Numbered from the stretch's first letter, positions 30,785-44,246 are shown. The stretch is DNA of 64,000 nucleotides from Prunus persica (GCF_000346465.2 NC_034010.1:13674482-13738481), one strand, 5' to 3'. Program-made: numbers and translations. Notes: a model not told the origin generated them from the letters alone.

Positions 30785-33700
30785 GCAAAGAAGTACTCTC
30801 AGTTCTTCTGAAAATATACGTATAAAGCTGATTTTATTACTATATATCTCATGTTCTAACAATAATAGAAAAAATGCAGAGCAAAACAATAAAACATTTC
30901 TGGTTCTGCATTTTCCCCTTTTACCTTCCCTCCAGCAGTTTTTCAGGCCGCACGACATGGGTTCGAATGTCGAGATATTTGATGGAAGACATTGGGCTCC
31001 TATTAAAGCTCCATGAAAAGGACGGTTTTTACCGTTTGTGTTCCCCCTCGGGGTAACGTATGCACTTCAGTTATAAAACCATATATGCACGTCAACCATT
31101 AAATAAAATATGTTTTTTTTTTTGTCAATAAATAAATTTAAGAATGGCATGAGAACGAATCCATGACGTTTACTGTCGGTACAAGGTAAACCAATCTACT
31201 GTGAGAGGTAATTAATGTGTAGGACCAATTAAATTCCTGGAAACATGTAAAATTTCTAGAATTTTTTTAATAATACAGGTATATTGGGGGAGGAGAATTC
31301 GAACACAGCTTTTAATCACTTGAGTTACAAGTTCCTTGCGAATTTCCAGAAATTTTTAAGATTTTTCTTTTTCTATTCATACTATGTTACTTATCATGAA
31401 TGGTATTGAATATACTTCAACTCTTGCTTTTTATGTGTTTACTAACATATTGATATTGAAATTATTCTAATTCCCGACTTTTCATGTGTTCACTAATACA
31501 TAAATAATAAATAGGGTTAAATACATTTTTGGTTACTGGATTTTACACGAAATTTCAATTTGATCTTTGAGAAATAAATTTAGCCAAATTAATCACTTTA
31601 TTATTAAAAGTTTACAATTTATAGACTTGCAATTAGTTTTTGTTAAGTTGTTAGGTTACATACCGTTTTCGTCAAGAAATTTCAATTAGTCATTGGAAAA
31701 AAAAAATGTAGCCAAAAGCCGTGTAAATGCGAAACTCTATTTTAAACATTTTTTTTGGGGTCAAATCTATGTATTGACAGTTATGAATTTGAATTTTTGT
31801 GAATGTGGGACTATGACAATGGTTGGGATTATGATTGAAGTGTTTTTGAAAAGACCGATTTGCATTTTTGTCAAACTATTATTGAGATATGAACATATTT
31901 TGTCTTGATATGATTCTTTTTTTTAGCCTTAATTGATGCTATACCAATATAAATTTTTAGCCTACGAGCATTGTGTGCAAGAGCATAGCATTTGCATGGA
32001 TTTCGGCTTTTTTTTTCCTCAGTGATCACATTGAAATTTTTTGCAAAATTCAGTGACCAAAAATGTATTTCATCCAAAAAAAATCAAGAATTAGATTGAT
32101 TAAAAGAGTAGTTGATCTCTTTTCCATTACTGTATTTACTATTCATAATTTCTCCGATTCATGACTTCTCTCATTCCTAGTAAATAAACAAAATGGTTTT
32201 TTGTCTCTGTGACTTGTGCAGTAGGGCAATTGAAGGAGGCTCAGGTCTATCATTTGATCAAGATTCCATCAAAGAAAAAGATCAACGTCTGCTCAATCCA
32301 ACCTAGAGTGTTGTGTTAGTCTGTTAGCTTTGTTGGCTAAATTAGTTTTGCTTTTGTGGCAGTCATAGCATGTGCCGATATAAATACTCAAGTGTACGAA
32401 CAGTCATTATTACACAATAATAAAACTCTCATTCTACTTTAGTGTACGTCTTTCATAATGTAATAACATGAAGTCAAGGTAATAACCTTACCTAGTTATC
32501 TGTATTTGTATTGATTCTTATGATTAATGGTCTTTAATTGTGCTGGAATTATAAATGCAATCTATAGTCTTTATCTCAAAAAACTGAAGCCCAAGATATT
32601 AAGTACACATTTTCTAAGTTTTTGAAACTTTTTGTTCTTCCTGCAAGAGTTTTTGTTCATATTGTTGTGTCACTTGGATGTGATGCTTTTTATTATTATT
32701 TATAAATAAAATAAAATAAACGTTAGTATATTATTGATGAATAAAATAAAGTACAAAGCAACTATGTACTGATATGGGTAAATCTTATCCAGTGACCAAA
32801 CACAACAACAGGTTGAATTGATCTACGCACAACCAAAATAATGACTAAATCCCTGATCCAGCAACCAGAAGCACATGTACTCAAACACGCAATACAAATT
32901 TGTTGTGCAAACGGTAGAAATGGCAAATTCATATTGAAAACCAAAAGCTAAAAACAAATAAAAATCCTAAATAGAAAACAAATCACAGCAAACTCTTAAG
33001 GGTTTCTGAAAGTTATTAATCTAAAACAAAACTAAGAAATATAGGACCACCACTCCACATCTTCCGGTCAACTTGAAAAAAATCATAGCGTCATATTGGC
33101 TAAAACCCATAGTTCCGCATTGGCTAAACTCAAACCCAACGTAACCAGACATCTTCCCTTTTTAGAGGTCCAAACTTTGTCGAAGGGAGCCATCTCCTTG
33201 TGTACATAGGCAAAATACGGTGACTATACGACTACTTCCACATCACAAAATAAACTAACAGTCTTGAGGAAAAAAGGAGGGAAGGAGAAAAGAAGGAATG
33301 AAAGAAGAGGGGAGGAGGTAGGGAAGGAGGCTGCCAAACCCCAAATGGGGCGGCGACTAAGACTTTTTTCCTTAGGGTTTTCTCAGAGAATGCTTAAAGC
33401 GTTGTTTTCCTTAGGTTTGTGATTAGGTTTTTTTTTTTTTTTTTGGCAGCGAAAATTAAACATTGATTTACTCTCTGTTTCAGGTTTGTGATTTAAAGAA
33501 TAAAAATGGCTAAAGAAATGTAAACCAAACAATCGAGATATATGCAATAAACATTTTAGGGAGAGATGATTGGTTGGTATCGATTGTGCCAATCTACGGT
33601 ACAAACACATGTAAACTTTTTCATTTAAACCCCGAGTGTTTCTTGCATATCCATTTGAAAATGCTTTTGGAAAGCACTACCAGTTCTCTGCAGGAAACAT

Positions 33701-34278
33701 TTTGTTAAGTGTACTTTTGAAACCCCAAAAACACTTATCTATTTAGCTCAACTGCTACAAATATACAATTATTTTATTGAAGCACTTTTGCAGTCGCAGA
33801 AAAAAGAGAATTGTTGAAGCACTTTTGATACTGTCAAAAGCACTTTTGACTCCTCCCAAACAAACCTAAAATCAAAAGGTAGTCTTGACTTAGAAGACTT
33901 GCTGGTCTTCCATCTAAATTCACAAACCTGCAATTACCTTCTCATTCCCCCACTGCAATCCCTCCACAACACAACACATAAATTATATGAAAGCCAAAGT
34001 GTGTGGCTTGGATAAGGAAAACCATAATTATTTAACAAATCCATTGAGATAACAAATCAAACCATGAAAAGGCCACCATGAGGAAATAATCCTTACAATT
34101 TTTACCTTTTAATTAATAAAAGTCCCCAGTCAATGCTTTCTTACCTGGACAAATTAGAAAAGCACTTTCCCAAGCAACAAAAGCACAAATTGTAAAAACT
34201 CTACCTTAACAAGTCACATATTTACATCCATAAAGAGAAGTCAAATATTTCTCTTTATTTAAATTCCTTGTTCTAAAC
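29961..34278. other. Long intergenic stretch, no gene recognised
   Basis: AT-rich with microsatellite (TA)n at 30758-30785, a purine-rich island at 33270-33330, and many short ORFs without domain similarity or consistent coding character. Bases 31500-32070 contain AAATACATTTTTGGTTACTG and, inverted, CAGTGACCAAAAATGTATTT. This gives a transposon-like pair of inverted ends about 550 bp apart. Confidence 0.5.
31513..32070. mobile_element. Non-autonomous transposon with inverted ends
   Basis: The left end, AAATACATTTTTGGTTACTG (about 31515), is mirrored by CAGTGACCAAAAATGTATTT at about 32050-32069, with related inner sequence (GGTCAAATCTATG and others). The inverted ends are near-identical over about 20 bp. 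The 560-bp interior has no transposase. Flanking target duplication was not resolved. Confidence 0.5.
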
Positions 34279-36604
34279 TTACTGGTTCTTTCCCTTGCCG
34301 AGCTTCACAGTTCCATATCTGTCCCATAAGTTTTCTCCTCCATTAAACTGCACGTGAAAGGAGCTGGAGCTCACATCCATATTAGAACTTGAGGGTGATA
34401 GCCCTCCATCCATTAGTTGAAGCCCCATCCCATCCGGCCGTCGTTTCGAAACTTCCTGCTGGCCTTCATAACAAGAAAGTTGGCCATGGTACATGTTAGC
34501 TTTGGCATCTTGTTTGTGCTTCTTGTTACATTCTGCTGTCATTCTGGGATAAACACTCATATTCTCCAATTTCTCTTTGCACTCTCCTACACTTCTTCTA
34601 TAGCCCAAGCAACCCATTTTTGCAGCTATCTCCTCCCATAGGCCCTCCTTAAAACACCCACAGTCTTGAGTTGTGAGTTCCAAGCTTGTCCTGATCAGCT
34701 CTATTAAACTTGCAACCTCATGTTCAGTCCATCTGTTAATAGTATCATTAGGAATTTGAAGCTTTGAAATGTCATCCTTGTCCTTGTCGTGGTTACTAAT
34801 TCCTGGTCTTGAAAATGTACCTAGAGCCTCCATTATTGCAGCATCTCGGCTTTCAACCCATGCTCTCTCCTTAGCCCAAAATTCATGCACTTCTCGATCG
34901 AACTTGGCCGCCTGTTGCTTCCTCCATTCTTCTTCTTGAGCTATCCTCTCCTCCTCTCTATGTTCAATACTCTTTAACATCTTCTCCATCCAAGCCTCCT
35001 GGGTGTTTATTACTTTCCCAATCTGTGAATTCACAAAATCCTCCACCTTTGCTTTCCAGCTCTTCTTATTAACCGGCCTTGCACAAGTTTGTTTCTCATT
35101 CTTAAGGCTCCCCATTGATTGATTCATCATAAAATAATCAATGGCTGAAATTGAAAGATCATCATCATTGTTCTCCGAGGATGAGGTCTGATCAAATTCA
35201 GTTGAGTTATTGGAGAAACTAAGGCTCTCACAACTGATGTGCTTTTGGTCTTGCACCACTTCTTGATTTTTAGGGTTAACAGTGTCATTTGGAGTAGTGT
35301 GATGATAAAGAAGAGGGTTCAATCTACCATAAGTTGACGATTGATTGCTGGTTTGATCTCCATAAATTGCTTCGAGCTGACGAAAGAACCTGTAGTGCTT
35401 CCCATCTTGTCTCCCAGCTTTGCCTTCCTTTGTTTTCTTGTAGTACTTGTACAAGTTCTCAAACTTCTCTTTGCATTTCTTCCCACTCCTCTGGTATCCA
35501 TGTTCCTCACCCATTATCCTGCACATCAAGAAATTAAGAGAGTAGGAGAAGATATAGCTAGCAATAGAGAAAGGTGTTTTATTTAAAATTATACAGGTAA
35601 ATCACATGTGCTTTCTTAGCAGTATTCCTTTAAATAGGACTACAAGTTAATGAGATTATTATATTCAGCTAGATTTTCCAAATTCAGTATTTCAGTTACT
35701 TTATGATTAAATTAATCAAAATCTTCCCCCTTATAATGATGTCCTATGGAATGTGTGACCCTTTTTTTGAAGCTAATCAGATTCCATTGCCCTAATTGAG
35801 CATGGATACAAGGCCCCTCAACTAGAAAATAAAATAAAAAATTTATTTATGATGGTGCAGAGAGTGGTCTTGGACCAGTCAATTTGCATACCAAAAACCA
35901 GAAAAGGATATGAAAAAGAACACCTGGGTCTCTTAGTTAACTGAAATGGTTTGTCAGACTAATCTTCAAGCACTAAACTCAGAAATGTCAGTGTCTAATT
36001 AAAAGAACAACATGTAAGAGAAAGACAGAAAGAAGAAAACACTCCATTTTGTGTTAACAAAAACACTAGGAAAAAAAAGGAAGCAAAATTGGTAGGTATA
36101 TAAACAATAAAAAATGAGTCTATAAATATATATATACCTAGAGACTTCATCCCACAAGGGTCCTTTCTGATTAGTCTCCTTGAACTTGGAATCAAGACCA
36201 GATCTAATCTCAAGAAGGGTAAGAGTTTCTTGTCTTGGCCATCTGTAATTCATATTATTTCCTCCATCAGCAGCATTCATGCCAACATTAATATTATTAT
36301 TCCATCCATGTCCATGCTCCAAATCTATCCCATACAATGCAGCAGCTGATGAAGTGGTGGCGGCAGCATTGTTATTAGGAGGATGAGCTGCACCACAGCC
36401 GTTGATTATAGTAGAATAATGAGGAGGATGAAGATGATCAACCAAGCCACCAGCTGGAACAAGCATGGGCTGGTAATTAGGTTGAGCTGTGAGATTTCCA
36501 TGTGCTGAAAATGGCTCTTGGAATTGTGAGGTCGTGCAAAACTGGGTTCTTGAGGCCATCAGCTGCCGGAGATCTGGAACTCCATACTCATCCATATCTA
36601 CCAC
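34279..36604 (-). CDS. PETAL LOSS-type trihelix (GT-2 class) transcription factor
   Basis: Two exons: 36604-36138 and 35518-34279. The donor AG|GTATAT and acceptor TGCAG|GATAATGG rejoin in frame; 568 residues. Start MVDMDEYGVPDLRQLM matches the conserved PTL N terminus. N-terminal trihelix (about residues 122-195): RWPRQETLTLLEIRSGLD, then KKCKEKFENLYKYYKKTKEG. The central charged helix has EERIAQEEEWRKQQ. A second trihelix begins RWTEHEVASLIELI with GLWEEIAAKMG. Its last helix is diverged (KLENMSVYPRMTAECNKK where relatives have a WENI.KYYKK-like sequence). In Arabidopsis PTL restrains growth between sepals and controls petal initiation. Nuclear; no damage seen apart from the diverged helix. 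Confidence 0.93.
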
Positions 36605-36611
36605 TCAAAGT

Positions 36612-36613
36612 TC

Positions 36614-36649
<36 letters not shown>

Positions 36650-36798
36650 ATTTAGGAGTTGCTTTTTGATAGTGTTGGGATGAAAAGGGAGGACCAAGTT
36701 AGAATGTGAGCTTAATTTTTTATTATTTCATTGGAGACAGGATCCGAGTCTAACGCAACTTTCGTCACTCTTGCATCACTGTCAACCTCTGTGTGGAT

Positions 36799-36836
<38 letters not shown>
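36612..36836 (-). promoter_or_regulatory. GA/CT-repeat tracts upstream of the PTL-type gene
   Basis: (GA)n at about 36613-36650, within 10-50 bp upstream of the start codon (CT-rich on the coding strand, so in the 5' leader), and another (GA)n at 36799-36833. GAGA-type repeats are bound by plant BASIC PENTACYSTEINE factors and are common at floral regulator loci. A regulatory role here is inference. Confidence 0.45.
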
Positions 36837-36838
<2 letters not shown>

Positions 36839-38785
36839 AAAAAAGCAGTATACTGTACGTAATATAAGTGACAGAGGGAAGGCATGACACGAGGATGATA
36901 TATAGAAGCAGCCTGTACGTAGAAAGAAACAGTATATCATCCGTGTGTGGTTATTTACCCTTTTCAGGTTTGACTGGCCATCACTCAATCTTCTAGCTTT
37001 CCACAGGCATCTATCTACCACCTTTAGTGCTTGCGACGGCTAACCATGGCTCGCTTCTTGCTTCGACTGTGCTCAAGCGCCTAGCCTTCCTTCTTTTTTT
37101 TTTTTTTTTTTTTTTCCCGTTACAAGCCACTACTGCAAAAAGCTTGATTTGTTAGGAAATGGGTTAACAAGTTACTGTTCGAGTGATATTTCTTGTCACT
37201 TAATTAATTTGTCTGGAACATAACATTATGAGTAAATGGAATGGAATCGAATTGGAAAATGGAAAGATTTGTACATGTGATACCTTTCATTACCATTTTG
37301 TGGAAAATCATGAAGTATGAATATGTGAGATACTAACCTTATTACAACTCCAAGTAAGTCGAGTAATTTCATTAGCTAACATATTACACGTTTTAGGCAT
37401 TATATGACATTGAGTCATCATTCCCCTCGGCTTCACCCCTATCATCTTCACGAAAGCCAAAGACCACACCATGAGAACCATGAGAATCACACTCAAGCAT
37501 AATGGGAAAAAACCCAACATTTCAAACGCTAATTTCAACGCACTAGGACCATTGCTGTGAAGAGTATCCCACAGCAGGGATGGAAGTCTTAGATTGATTA
37601 ATAGTATGTCTTTAACATGGAATTAAATATCTTACGAGTCCATTTAGATCGAGTGATTCTAAATCTAAGAATTTAAATGACATTACGAGGTTAAATTGTA
37701 AAGTTACAACTACGTATATCAAGATTCAAATGACTCTTCTAAAGTCATTTTAAATCAATTCCACATGTATTACATATAGTTGTTTCAAATACATATTCAA
37801 TCGAATGTTTCTAGCTTTTTTTTAAAATAAAAAATAAAAAATTTGTCATTGTTATCGAATTCAAATTCTTTCTTTGAAATACCTTCATCTATACGGAGCC
37901 CTTCTACTGATTAAAAGTATGCAGAGCAACCTTGCCATGTGAGGTGAGGGTTCAGCACTCACATATGGAATGGATAGGCCCCCAAGTCCTACCCGGCAGA
38001 CTTTCAAGTGAATAATTGAAGTGTGACTCCGCATTTGAACAAATCAAGCAAAAGTCATTTTTAGGGCCAATGGATTCTTGTGAGCATTGGACATTTGTCT
38101 TTGCCTAAAAGGGATTGTAGGTCCCTTCTCTCACAGCTGGACATCACAGCTTATCATTTCTGCTTTTGTACGGACGTATTTGATGAACAGGGAACCCTGG
38201 TAGAATTAATATGATTCCGAAGGAAGAAAACAGTGGCCTCTTTTTAAAGTCATCATTGGATATATATATTTTTCTCATAAATCATATAATCAAAAGACAA
38301 AAGGAGAGATTTTTCCTTTTTGTTCCCTTACTCGGCCTCTCCTCTTGCCTTCCCACTGTTTTCCTTCCCTGCACAGTAATATTATTGTAGCTGGAAAATG
38401 GTATTTTCAGAGTTATATATTAGCTTTTACCAGGGTAAAGCGTGACGTTTTGTATTCCTGCTGGATGGTTCTGACATAATTTGGCTACTTTCAGTTTACA
38501 TTATTCATGGTGAGTGGTTACTTTTTTTTCTTCTTCTTCAAACCAAGAAATAAAATTATAACGAGGAAGGATCCCTGTATTCCTGCTACATACATGATGA
38601 GCTTTAAATAAACGAGTAAGGGAAAGTTAGCAAGAATATAAAGTATCATGTTTATCATGACCCATTGTGGGCATATCATTAGCGAACTTGTTAGCTTTCT
38701 GATAAATAGTTCTCTTCTAATGTCACCTCAACATTAGTCACCAAATGTTATCAAATAATAGTGATTATTACCACATTTTTTTTGT
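36837..38785. other. Intergenic region, no gene recognised
   Basis: Upstream region of the PTL-type gene. It contains a 27-bp T run (37091-37116) and no ORF with family similarity. Repeats are limited to homopolymers. Confidence 0.5.
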
Positions 38786-38789
38786 AGTA

Positions 38790-39620
38790 TTTATTTGAGG
38801 GACACCCTTTAGGGTCACTTACAAATTTTTTTTCAACGATCCAAACCGTCTATTTTTTAAGTCTACATTCATAGATCTTCCTTGCAAAAAAATTAGATAA
38901 ATTGGAAACCATTTCGATATTTAATTGTGTCCTACAAAATCAATAAACAGGGTGCTTCAAGAAAGTACTAACATTTCAATAATTGAATTGAGTGGTCAAA
39001 TATATTTGAATGATTTCAATTTGTCATCAACTCTGGAAGCCCAAGTTCAACCCATCTGGCGGAAGGAGATGGTCATGGTGGTGGGGGTTGGGGTTAGGGC
39101 TTAGGGTTTGAGAGGAAGTGGGAATGAGAAATAATTTGGCAACTGAGGGGTTTTTTTTTTTTTTTTTGGGGGGTGGGGGGGTTGTGGAGTCGGGTAAAGA
39201 GCTGCTACTCTTTTGTTTTTTTTTTAAAGCATACCGTGTTCACCAAAAATTTTAAAAAAACAAGCAGCATGCCTTAACAAAACAACGTAGTTTGTTTTAA
39301 AAAAATTGGAAGCATCTTAAGCAAAACGAGTTTTTTTTGCTAGGCGATTAAAAAAAAAAACCTGCGCAGCTTCTCTTCTTCTTCCCATCGAACTCTCTTC
39401 CTCCTCCTTTGGCTTTTCATCAAATAGGTGGTGGGCAGCTCAAGAGGTCAAACCTCCAGAAAACTAGGACCTCTAAGCCTATTTTCATGGCTTTTAAGGG
39501 GTCGTTTGACCCCTATAGTTAACAATGGACGCTCGTGTTGCTGCGCTGGAAGCCACTGCCTATAAAGGTGTCCCTCAAATAAACTTATTTAAGGGATTCC
39601 TCAATTGAAGCTCTCTATTC
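38790..39620. mobile_element. Second MITE of the GAGGGATCCCTCAA family, rearranged
   Basis: The left part (TATTTGAGGGACACCCTTTAGGG... through TTGAATTGAGTGGTCAAAT) matches the 835-1238 element in inverted orientation. The right part ends CCCTCAAATAAACTTATTTA then GGGATTCCTCAATTGAAGCTCTCTAT, the other inverted terminus. About 500 bp of unrelated sequence (39020-39565), including G-rich and T-rich tracts, replaces the element's middle, so it is an insertion or a captured segment. Confidence 0.6.
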
Positions 39621-39729
39621 CGATAAATATGTCTTATTTGATGAATTTGTAAAGCTTTGCATTAATCCCTTAATGTAGTTCATTAGTGACAAAAGCCACC
39701 AGGGTAGAGGTTAGGGTCGTTGTAATACT

Positions 39730-40900
39730 TTGATTTAAAGGATCTTGCTAGCCTAAGGACTTAAAATGAGGACTTATGAGGACCTCTTTAATAAAAATCA
39801 TTGGATTAGTCAAACGTCACATTGTTAGTATTGATTTTGTGATTGGCATTTCCTAGAGACAAATTAGACTAAGTATAGATGGTAAATTAGTTGTGATGGT
39901 GGCAATCAAAATTCCAAGATATGCTCTGAAGGCTTATATGTCAACCAACGGTCACTAAGGTAAATTCTTCATTTAATCATGCATCCTGATTGTGGTATTT
40001 CAAGCATTATTTCAAACTCACAATCTGATTAACATTTTGATTAAGAAGACTTTTTATTTTAAGAAAGATTAATTTATTTTATAAATTGCTTTCCAGTTTT
40101 GAACATTAAAAGTATTCTTTGATTAGAAATCAATTAGTCTGATTTTGGAAAATTAATATGTTGATTAGGAAGTAATTGATCTTGTTTCCAGTTTTGAAAA
40201 CCCTTATAAAAAGCAAGGCTTGGTTTTCATTCGTTCAACAACTTTCAACGTTAGAGTATTTCTTGAGTTTTCATATACACAAAAGAAAGTTGATGTGCTT
40301 TATTTTCCAGAAGGATAAATCATCAAGAGTAAGATTATCTTGGTGATTTATCTTTGTATTCATATTGCATTCATTTGTATATTCGGTGACTCATACAGTT
40401 GAGGGCACCAAGACCGTTGTGGCGGTTTTTCTCCGGTGAGCTTGAATCAATCTTGACCAGTATCGGATTCAACATAAGGAGAGTTGGAAGAACTCCGGCA
40501 AGCTTGAAGCAATCGTGACCAGTATTGCGTTCAATATAAGGAGTGTCGAAAGATCATCCCGCGAGAAGTTGAGTTATAAAGAAGTTGGTACGTTGTCTAG
40601 AGTGTCTAGGACAAGTTTGTATACTTCTTGAAATCATCGTTCTATAGTGGATTTGTCTTGGACTATCAGGTCCCTTGGATTTTCCCCAAAGGTGAGGTTT
40701 TACATGTAAAATAACTTATGTGTTTTTATTTGCTTTTACGTTATGTACTATAGAGGATTGATACATCGTATCAATCCCTTTGGCGTGTTTTTATACATTA
40801 CTATATTACTCTTGACTACTCAAAACGCAGACTTTACTTTTTAGTATTTTAAGTCATCCTATAGGTATTTTCACACATGTAGTTAATAGTCTTAACCCTC
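39730..40900 (+). repeat. Probable LTR or LTR remnant
   Basis: Has LTR-like organisation. A TATA-like CCTTATAAAAAGCAAGG (about 40201) is followed by a leader with repeated CTTGAATCAATCTTGACCAGTATCGGATTCAACATAAGGAG-like units (two imperfect copies near 40440 and 40507). Then comes a TTGTCTTGGACTATCAGGTC/CCCAAAGGTGAGGTTTT box, typical of the 3' part of some plant Copia LTRs. No partner LTR or target duplication was identified. Confidence 0.4.
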
Positions 40901-41533
40901 AACCAGACTACTTTAGTTTACTCAAACAATATTTTTAATTATTCTAAGTCGCAACAAAAAAGTAAAATAGGAATGTGCGTTCCCAACCATCTTCATCCCT
41001 TCATCCCCTTCGTCTTTCCTCGTTCTCATCGAACAAAACCAAACAAAACCATCTTCTCCCCTTCATTCCCTTCATCTCTCCTCTTTCTGATCATACAAAA
41101 CCATACAAAACCATCTTCTCCCCCTTATCCTTTTCCTCTCTCCTCTTTCTGGTCGAACAAGTCTGCTTTTCCTGGATTTCATCATAATCATTTTATATGT
41201 GTTAATTGCTTAAACATGTTTCCTTTCTTATTTTTGTATTTTTAGGGTTAGAACAATTAAAATGATTGTTTAAGTAACACAAGAAGAATAAAGGAGTGTT
41301 AAGACTACTAATATGTGTAGTCTGATTAATCCAATTTGATTAAAGATGTCCTCACATGTTCTCATTTTTAGGCCATTGAGTGAGAATGATTGCTGATTAG
41401 AATATGTGAATCACCTTCAATTTATAAAAGATAAATTCCCATATGTTGTGCCCACAACAACACATACTTCAAACTAGTTGATTAAGCTTTTATAACCAAT
41501 GTAAAACCCAAAAGAATCGATTATGCAACCTTA

Positions 41534-42136
41534 GGGACCGTTTGATAACAATTTTAGTTTATAATTTATATTTTTTATTTTGAAGGAATTGAAAACAGAA
41601 AACTTGTTTGGTAACCAATTTTATTATTATTTTTTTTAAAAAAAATTGAAATTGAAAAATACTTAAAAGTTGTTTGGTAACTGATTTCAGTTGTCAGCTT
41701 TATGTGGAACTTGAAATAGAATTTTTATGTGGTCAAATTGTAAATTGAGATCATAGAATGAAAGTGCATATGTTACAAAGAGTTCGTTATTTTTTGGTGA
41801 ATTTTTCGAGTTAAGATGATTTTTTGGGTGAATTTTGGATTTGGAGGTACTCAAGCTTGGAATGGGTTCGCGGACGAACGCAAATACCGAGTTTCAGTAA
41901 CTGTAGTTCAATACATGTGTAGTAATGTAAAATTAGTGAATGAGAAACGAGACAAAAAAAAAAGGAAAAAAAAAGAAACTAAAACCTACTTTTTCCGGTT
42001 GTTTCCGAAAGGAAGAGTGATTTTGAAAATTAGATTTCACTTTGTTGAAAATTGAAAAACAAAATATGTTACCAAACATGTTTTCAGTTTTCAATTTTCA
42101 AAAAAGTGAAAATGAAATAGTTATCAAATAATCCTT
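41534..42136. mobile_element. MITE-like element with GGACCGTTTGATAAC ends
   Basis: The left terminus, GGGACCGTTTGATAACAATT, and the right terminus, AGTTATCAAATAATCCTTT (inverse of a similar sequence), form imperfect inverted repeats. The interior has symmetrical TTTTCAATTTTCA/TGAAAATTGAAAA-like words and no transposase. It is a hAT- or Harbinger-type MITE; the TSD is unclear. It lies about 350 bp upstream of the plastid protein gene. Confidence 0.5.
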
Positions 42137-42488
42137 TAGGATATCTCAGAGTCTCAAAGTCACCTTATTAGTCTGGCAAAACAAGAATGAAATAAAAAGT
42201 TTGTTTTTAGTAATTGCAAGAAAAAATCATCACACTTGATATCCAATTTTGGGGCCCAAGCCCAATAAATACCAAAACGCAAGTAGCAAGTAAAAAGCCC
42301 TTACAACCCAAACCCAGAATCTGAAGCCATAATCACCCGCCACTTGGCCCATCTCTACCATTGAATTACATGCTGAAGACCAATGGAATTTAGAATGGGG
42401 AAAGGGCCGAAGCCGAAATGAATCGAGTCGAATCTTACCCTTTTCCCCTTTCCTCATTTTCCTGCCAAATTTTGACGACCAGGAAAAC

Positions 42489-42962
42489 ATGTTAGGGCTC
42501 ACTGCTTTCACACCCCCACCAATCCCATCAGCTGCTTTGATTTCAACCTCAAGACCTCTATCAATTCCCTCACAAACCCTTCTCAATTCCTCTGCTTTAC
42601 TTGTCAAACCCCAAACCCAAATACCAAGAAAACCCAAAAAATTTGTAGTATTTGCAAACAACCCCAGTGCCAAGGAGAGGGAAGAAGAGAAAGACAAAGA
42701 AGAAGAAATTGGATTCGGCGGTGGTGATGATGATTTGAGAGAGAATCAACGGCCCCTATTCGGCAACATCAGATGGGGTGATCTGCTACTGGACCCAGAT
42801 CCTAACAACATCTTGGCCGTCGGATTGACGGGGCTGCTGACGTGGGCAAGCGTGCAGGTGCTATGGCAACTGGTGTTCATCGCATTGGCTATACTTGTTG
42901 CTGCTGTTAAGTATTCTTTCATAGCTGCTGTTCTTCTTTTCATTCTCATTGCCCTTCTTTAA
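42489..42962 (+). CDS. Small plastid-targeted membrane protein, function unknown
   Basis: 157 residues, single exon. The first about 55 residues are rich in Ser/Thr/Pro/Leu with almost no acidic residues (MLGLTAFTPPPIPSAALIST..., ending KPKKFVVFA), a typical chloroplast transit peptide. An acidic linker follows (EREEEKDKEEE). Then comes a conserved-looking RWGDLLLDPDPNNILAVGL segment and two closely spaced hydrophobic helices (about 110-134 and 136-157) ending at the C terminus. It resembles uncharacterised plant chloroplast proteins with the WGDLLLDPDP signature; no activity is known to me. Thylakoid or envelope membrane is inferred. Its 3' flank from 43031 begins the large tandem duplication, and unit 2 copies only the 3' flank. 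Confidence 0.75.
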   Translation: MLGLTAFTPPPIPSAALISTSRPLSIPSQTLLNSSALLVKPQTQIPRKPKKFVVFANNPSAKEREEEKDKEEEIGFGGGDDDLRENQRPLFGNIRWGDLLLDPDPNNILAVGLTGLLTWASVQVLWQLVFIALAILVAAVKYSFIAAVLLFILIALL

Positions 42963-44246
42963 AAATTCTGGTACAAATTCTTTTTTGTTGGTCAAAGAGA
43001 GGGCTTCCCATTTTATTTTTGTGTCAATTTATAGGTATAGGTGGTCAGGTTAATGGGTTGTTTGAAGCCTGGTTGAGTGTTTTGTAAATGCAATTTCTGC
43101 TGGTAAAAGAGAGAATTATGCAAATTTGTGCTGAAAAGCAATTGTTTATGTAATTACTTCTAGCATTGTCGCTGAACATAAATTTCTTGTATCTTTATTG
43201 GCATTTAACTATTATAATTTGAAAGGCATATTGGCTCGGAGCTAACTAGCTTTTAGTTTAGCGATATTTCTCTTAATAATGGAAGATGTCTCAAATTTGA
43301 ATTCATTTATTGACAATCAATATATTGAAGAGTTTGAATGTTATGTTAGAAACCCACCAGAAAGGTTATCTTGGTGAGCGTTTCCGCTGAAAAGAAATTA
43401 CTGACGTATCTCACTTAATCGATGATTAAAGTGACCCAAAGTGCCCTCTTAATCGATGTTTTACATCTTATTTTACCCCCTCTGCCGTCAAGCCTGTAAA
43501 AAATTCTGTTACAAATGCTAACGTGGTGCGAGTGAGACCCATTGTATACAGTCCCGTTCCCTCTTCTTCACCTTCCCCTTTCATAGCGCACTTACCCCGC
43601 GGCCCACGTCCACAACCCTTCCCTTTCTGTCTCTCTCCCTCTCACACCCACGTCCAGTGAAAACATGACTCAGACTTTGACAAACTAATCAAACACAAAA
43701 ACTGGAAAGCTTCTTATAAAACAACTGTTTTCCAACCAGAAAATTACAGAAAACATAAATCCCCAAATTATGTAAAGCCACGCCAGACATTAATCTTATC
43801 CCACAAAATCTCCACCTTCCTCTCCCTTACAACACTGCATGTTGGAATTACCCAACTGAAGTTAGTTGCCTCAGACAACCTTAACCACACAGATAATGAA
43901 ATTGGGCACAAAAGAAACAAATGATCTCCCGGTGTGTGGGTTGTACTTGGATGGAGATATCAATTTGGTGGATCATCAATAGAAGAACCATGGCGGCACC
44001 GAGCCCATTTTGTTTCACAAGGCAGCAGCAGGAGTATGACCCATTTTCCTCTGCACAACCCAAAAATTTAATGGTACCCGTCTTAAACTCTACTATCCAA
44101 AATCTTCAATGATACCCATCTCAACAAAAACACAAGCTCAAAATAGTGCCCCTTGAACCAAAACTCACTCTGGTTTCAACAAGAATGAATGACACATTGA
44201 ATTTTTTGCTATTGAGAGCTTGTTCAAGCGCCAGCATCTCTAACTA

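Noticed and set aside
35999..36138. Continuation of the PTL-type exon 1 frame into YIYIYRLIFYCLY
   Set aside because: This is intron read-through; the donor AG|GTATAT and acceptor at 35518 restore the conserved trihelix.
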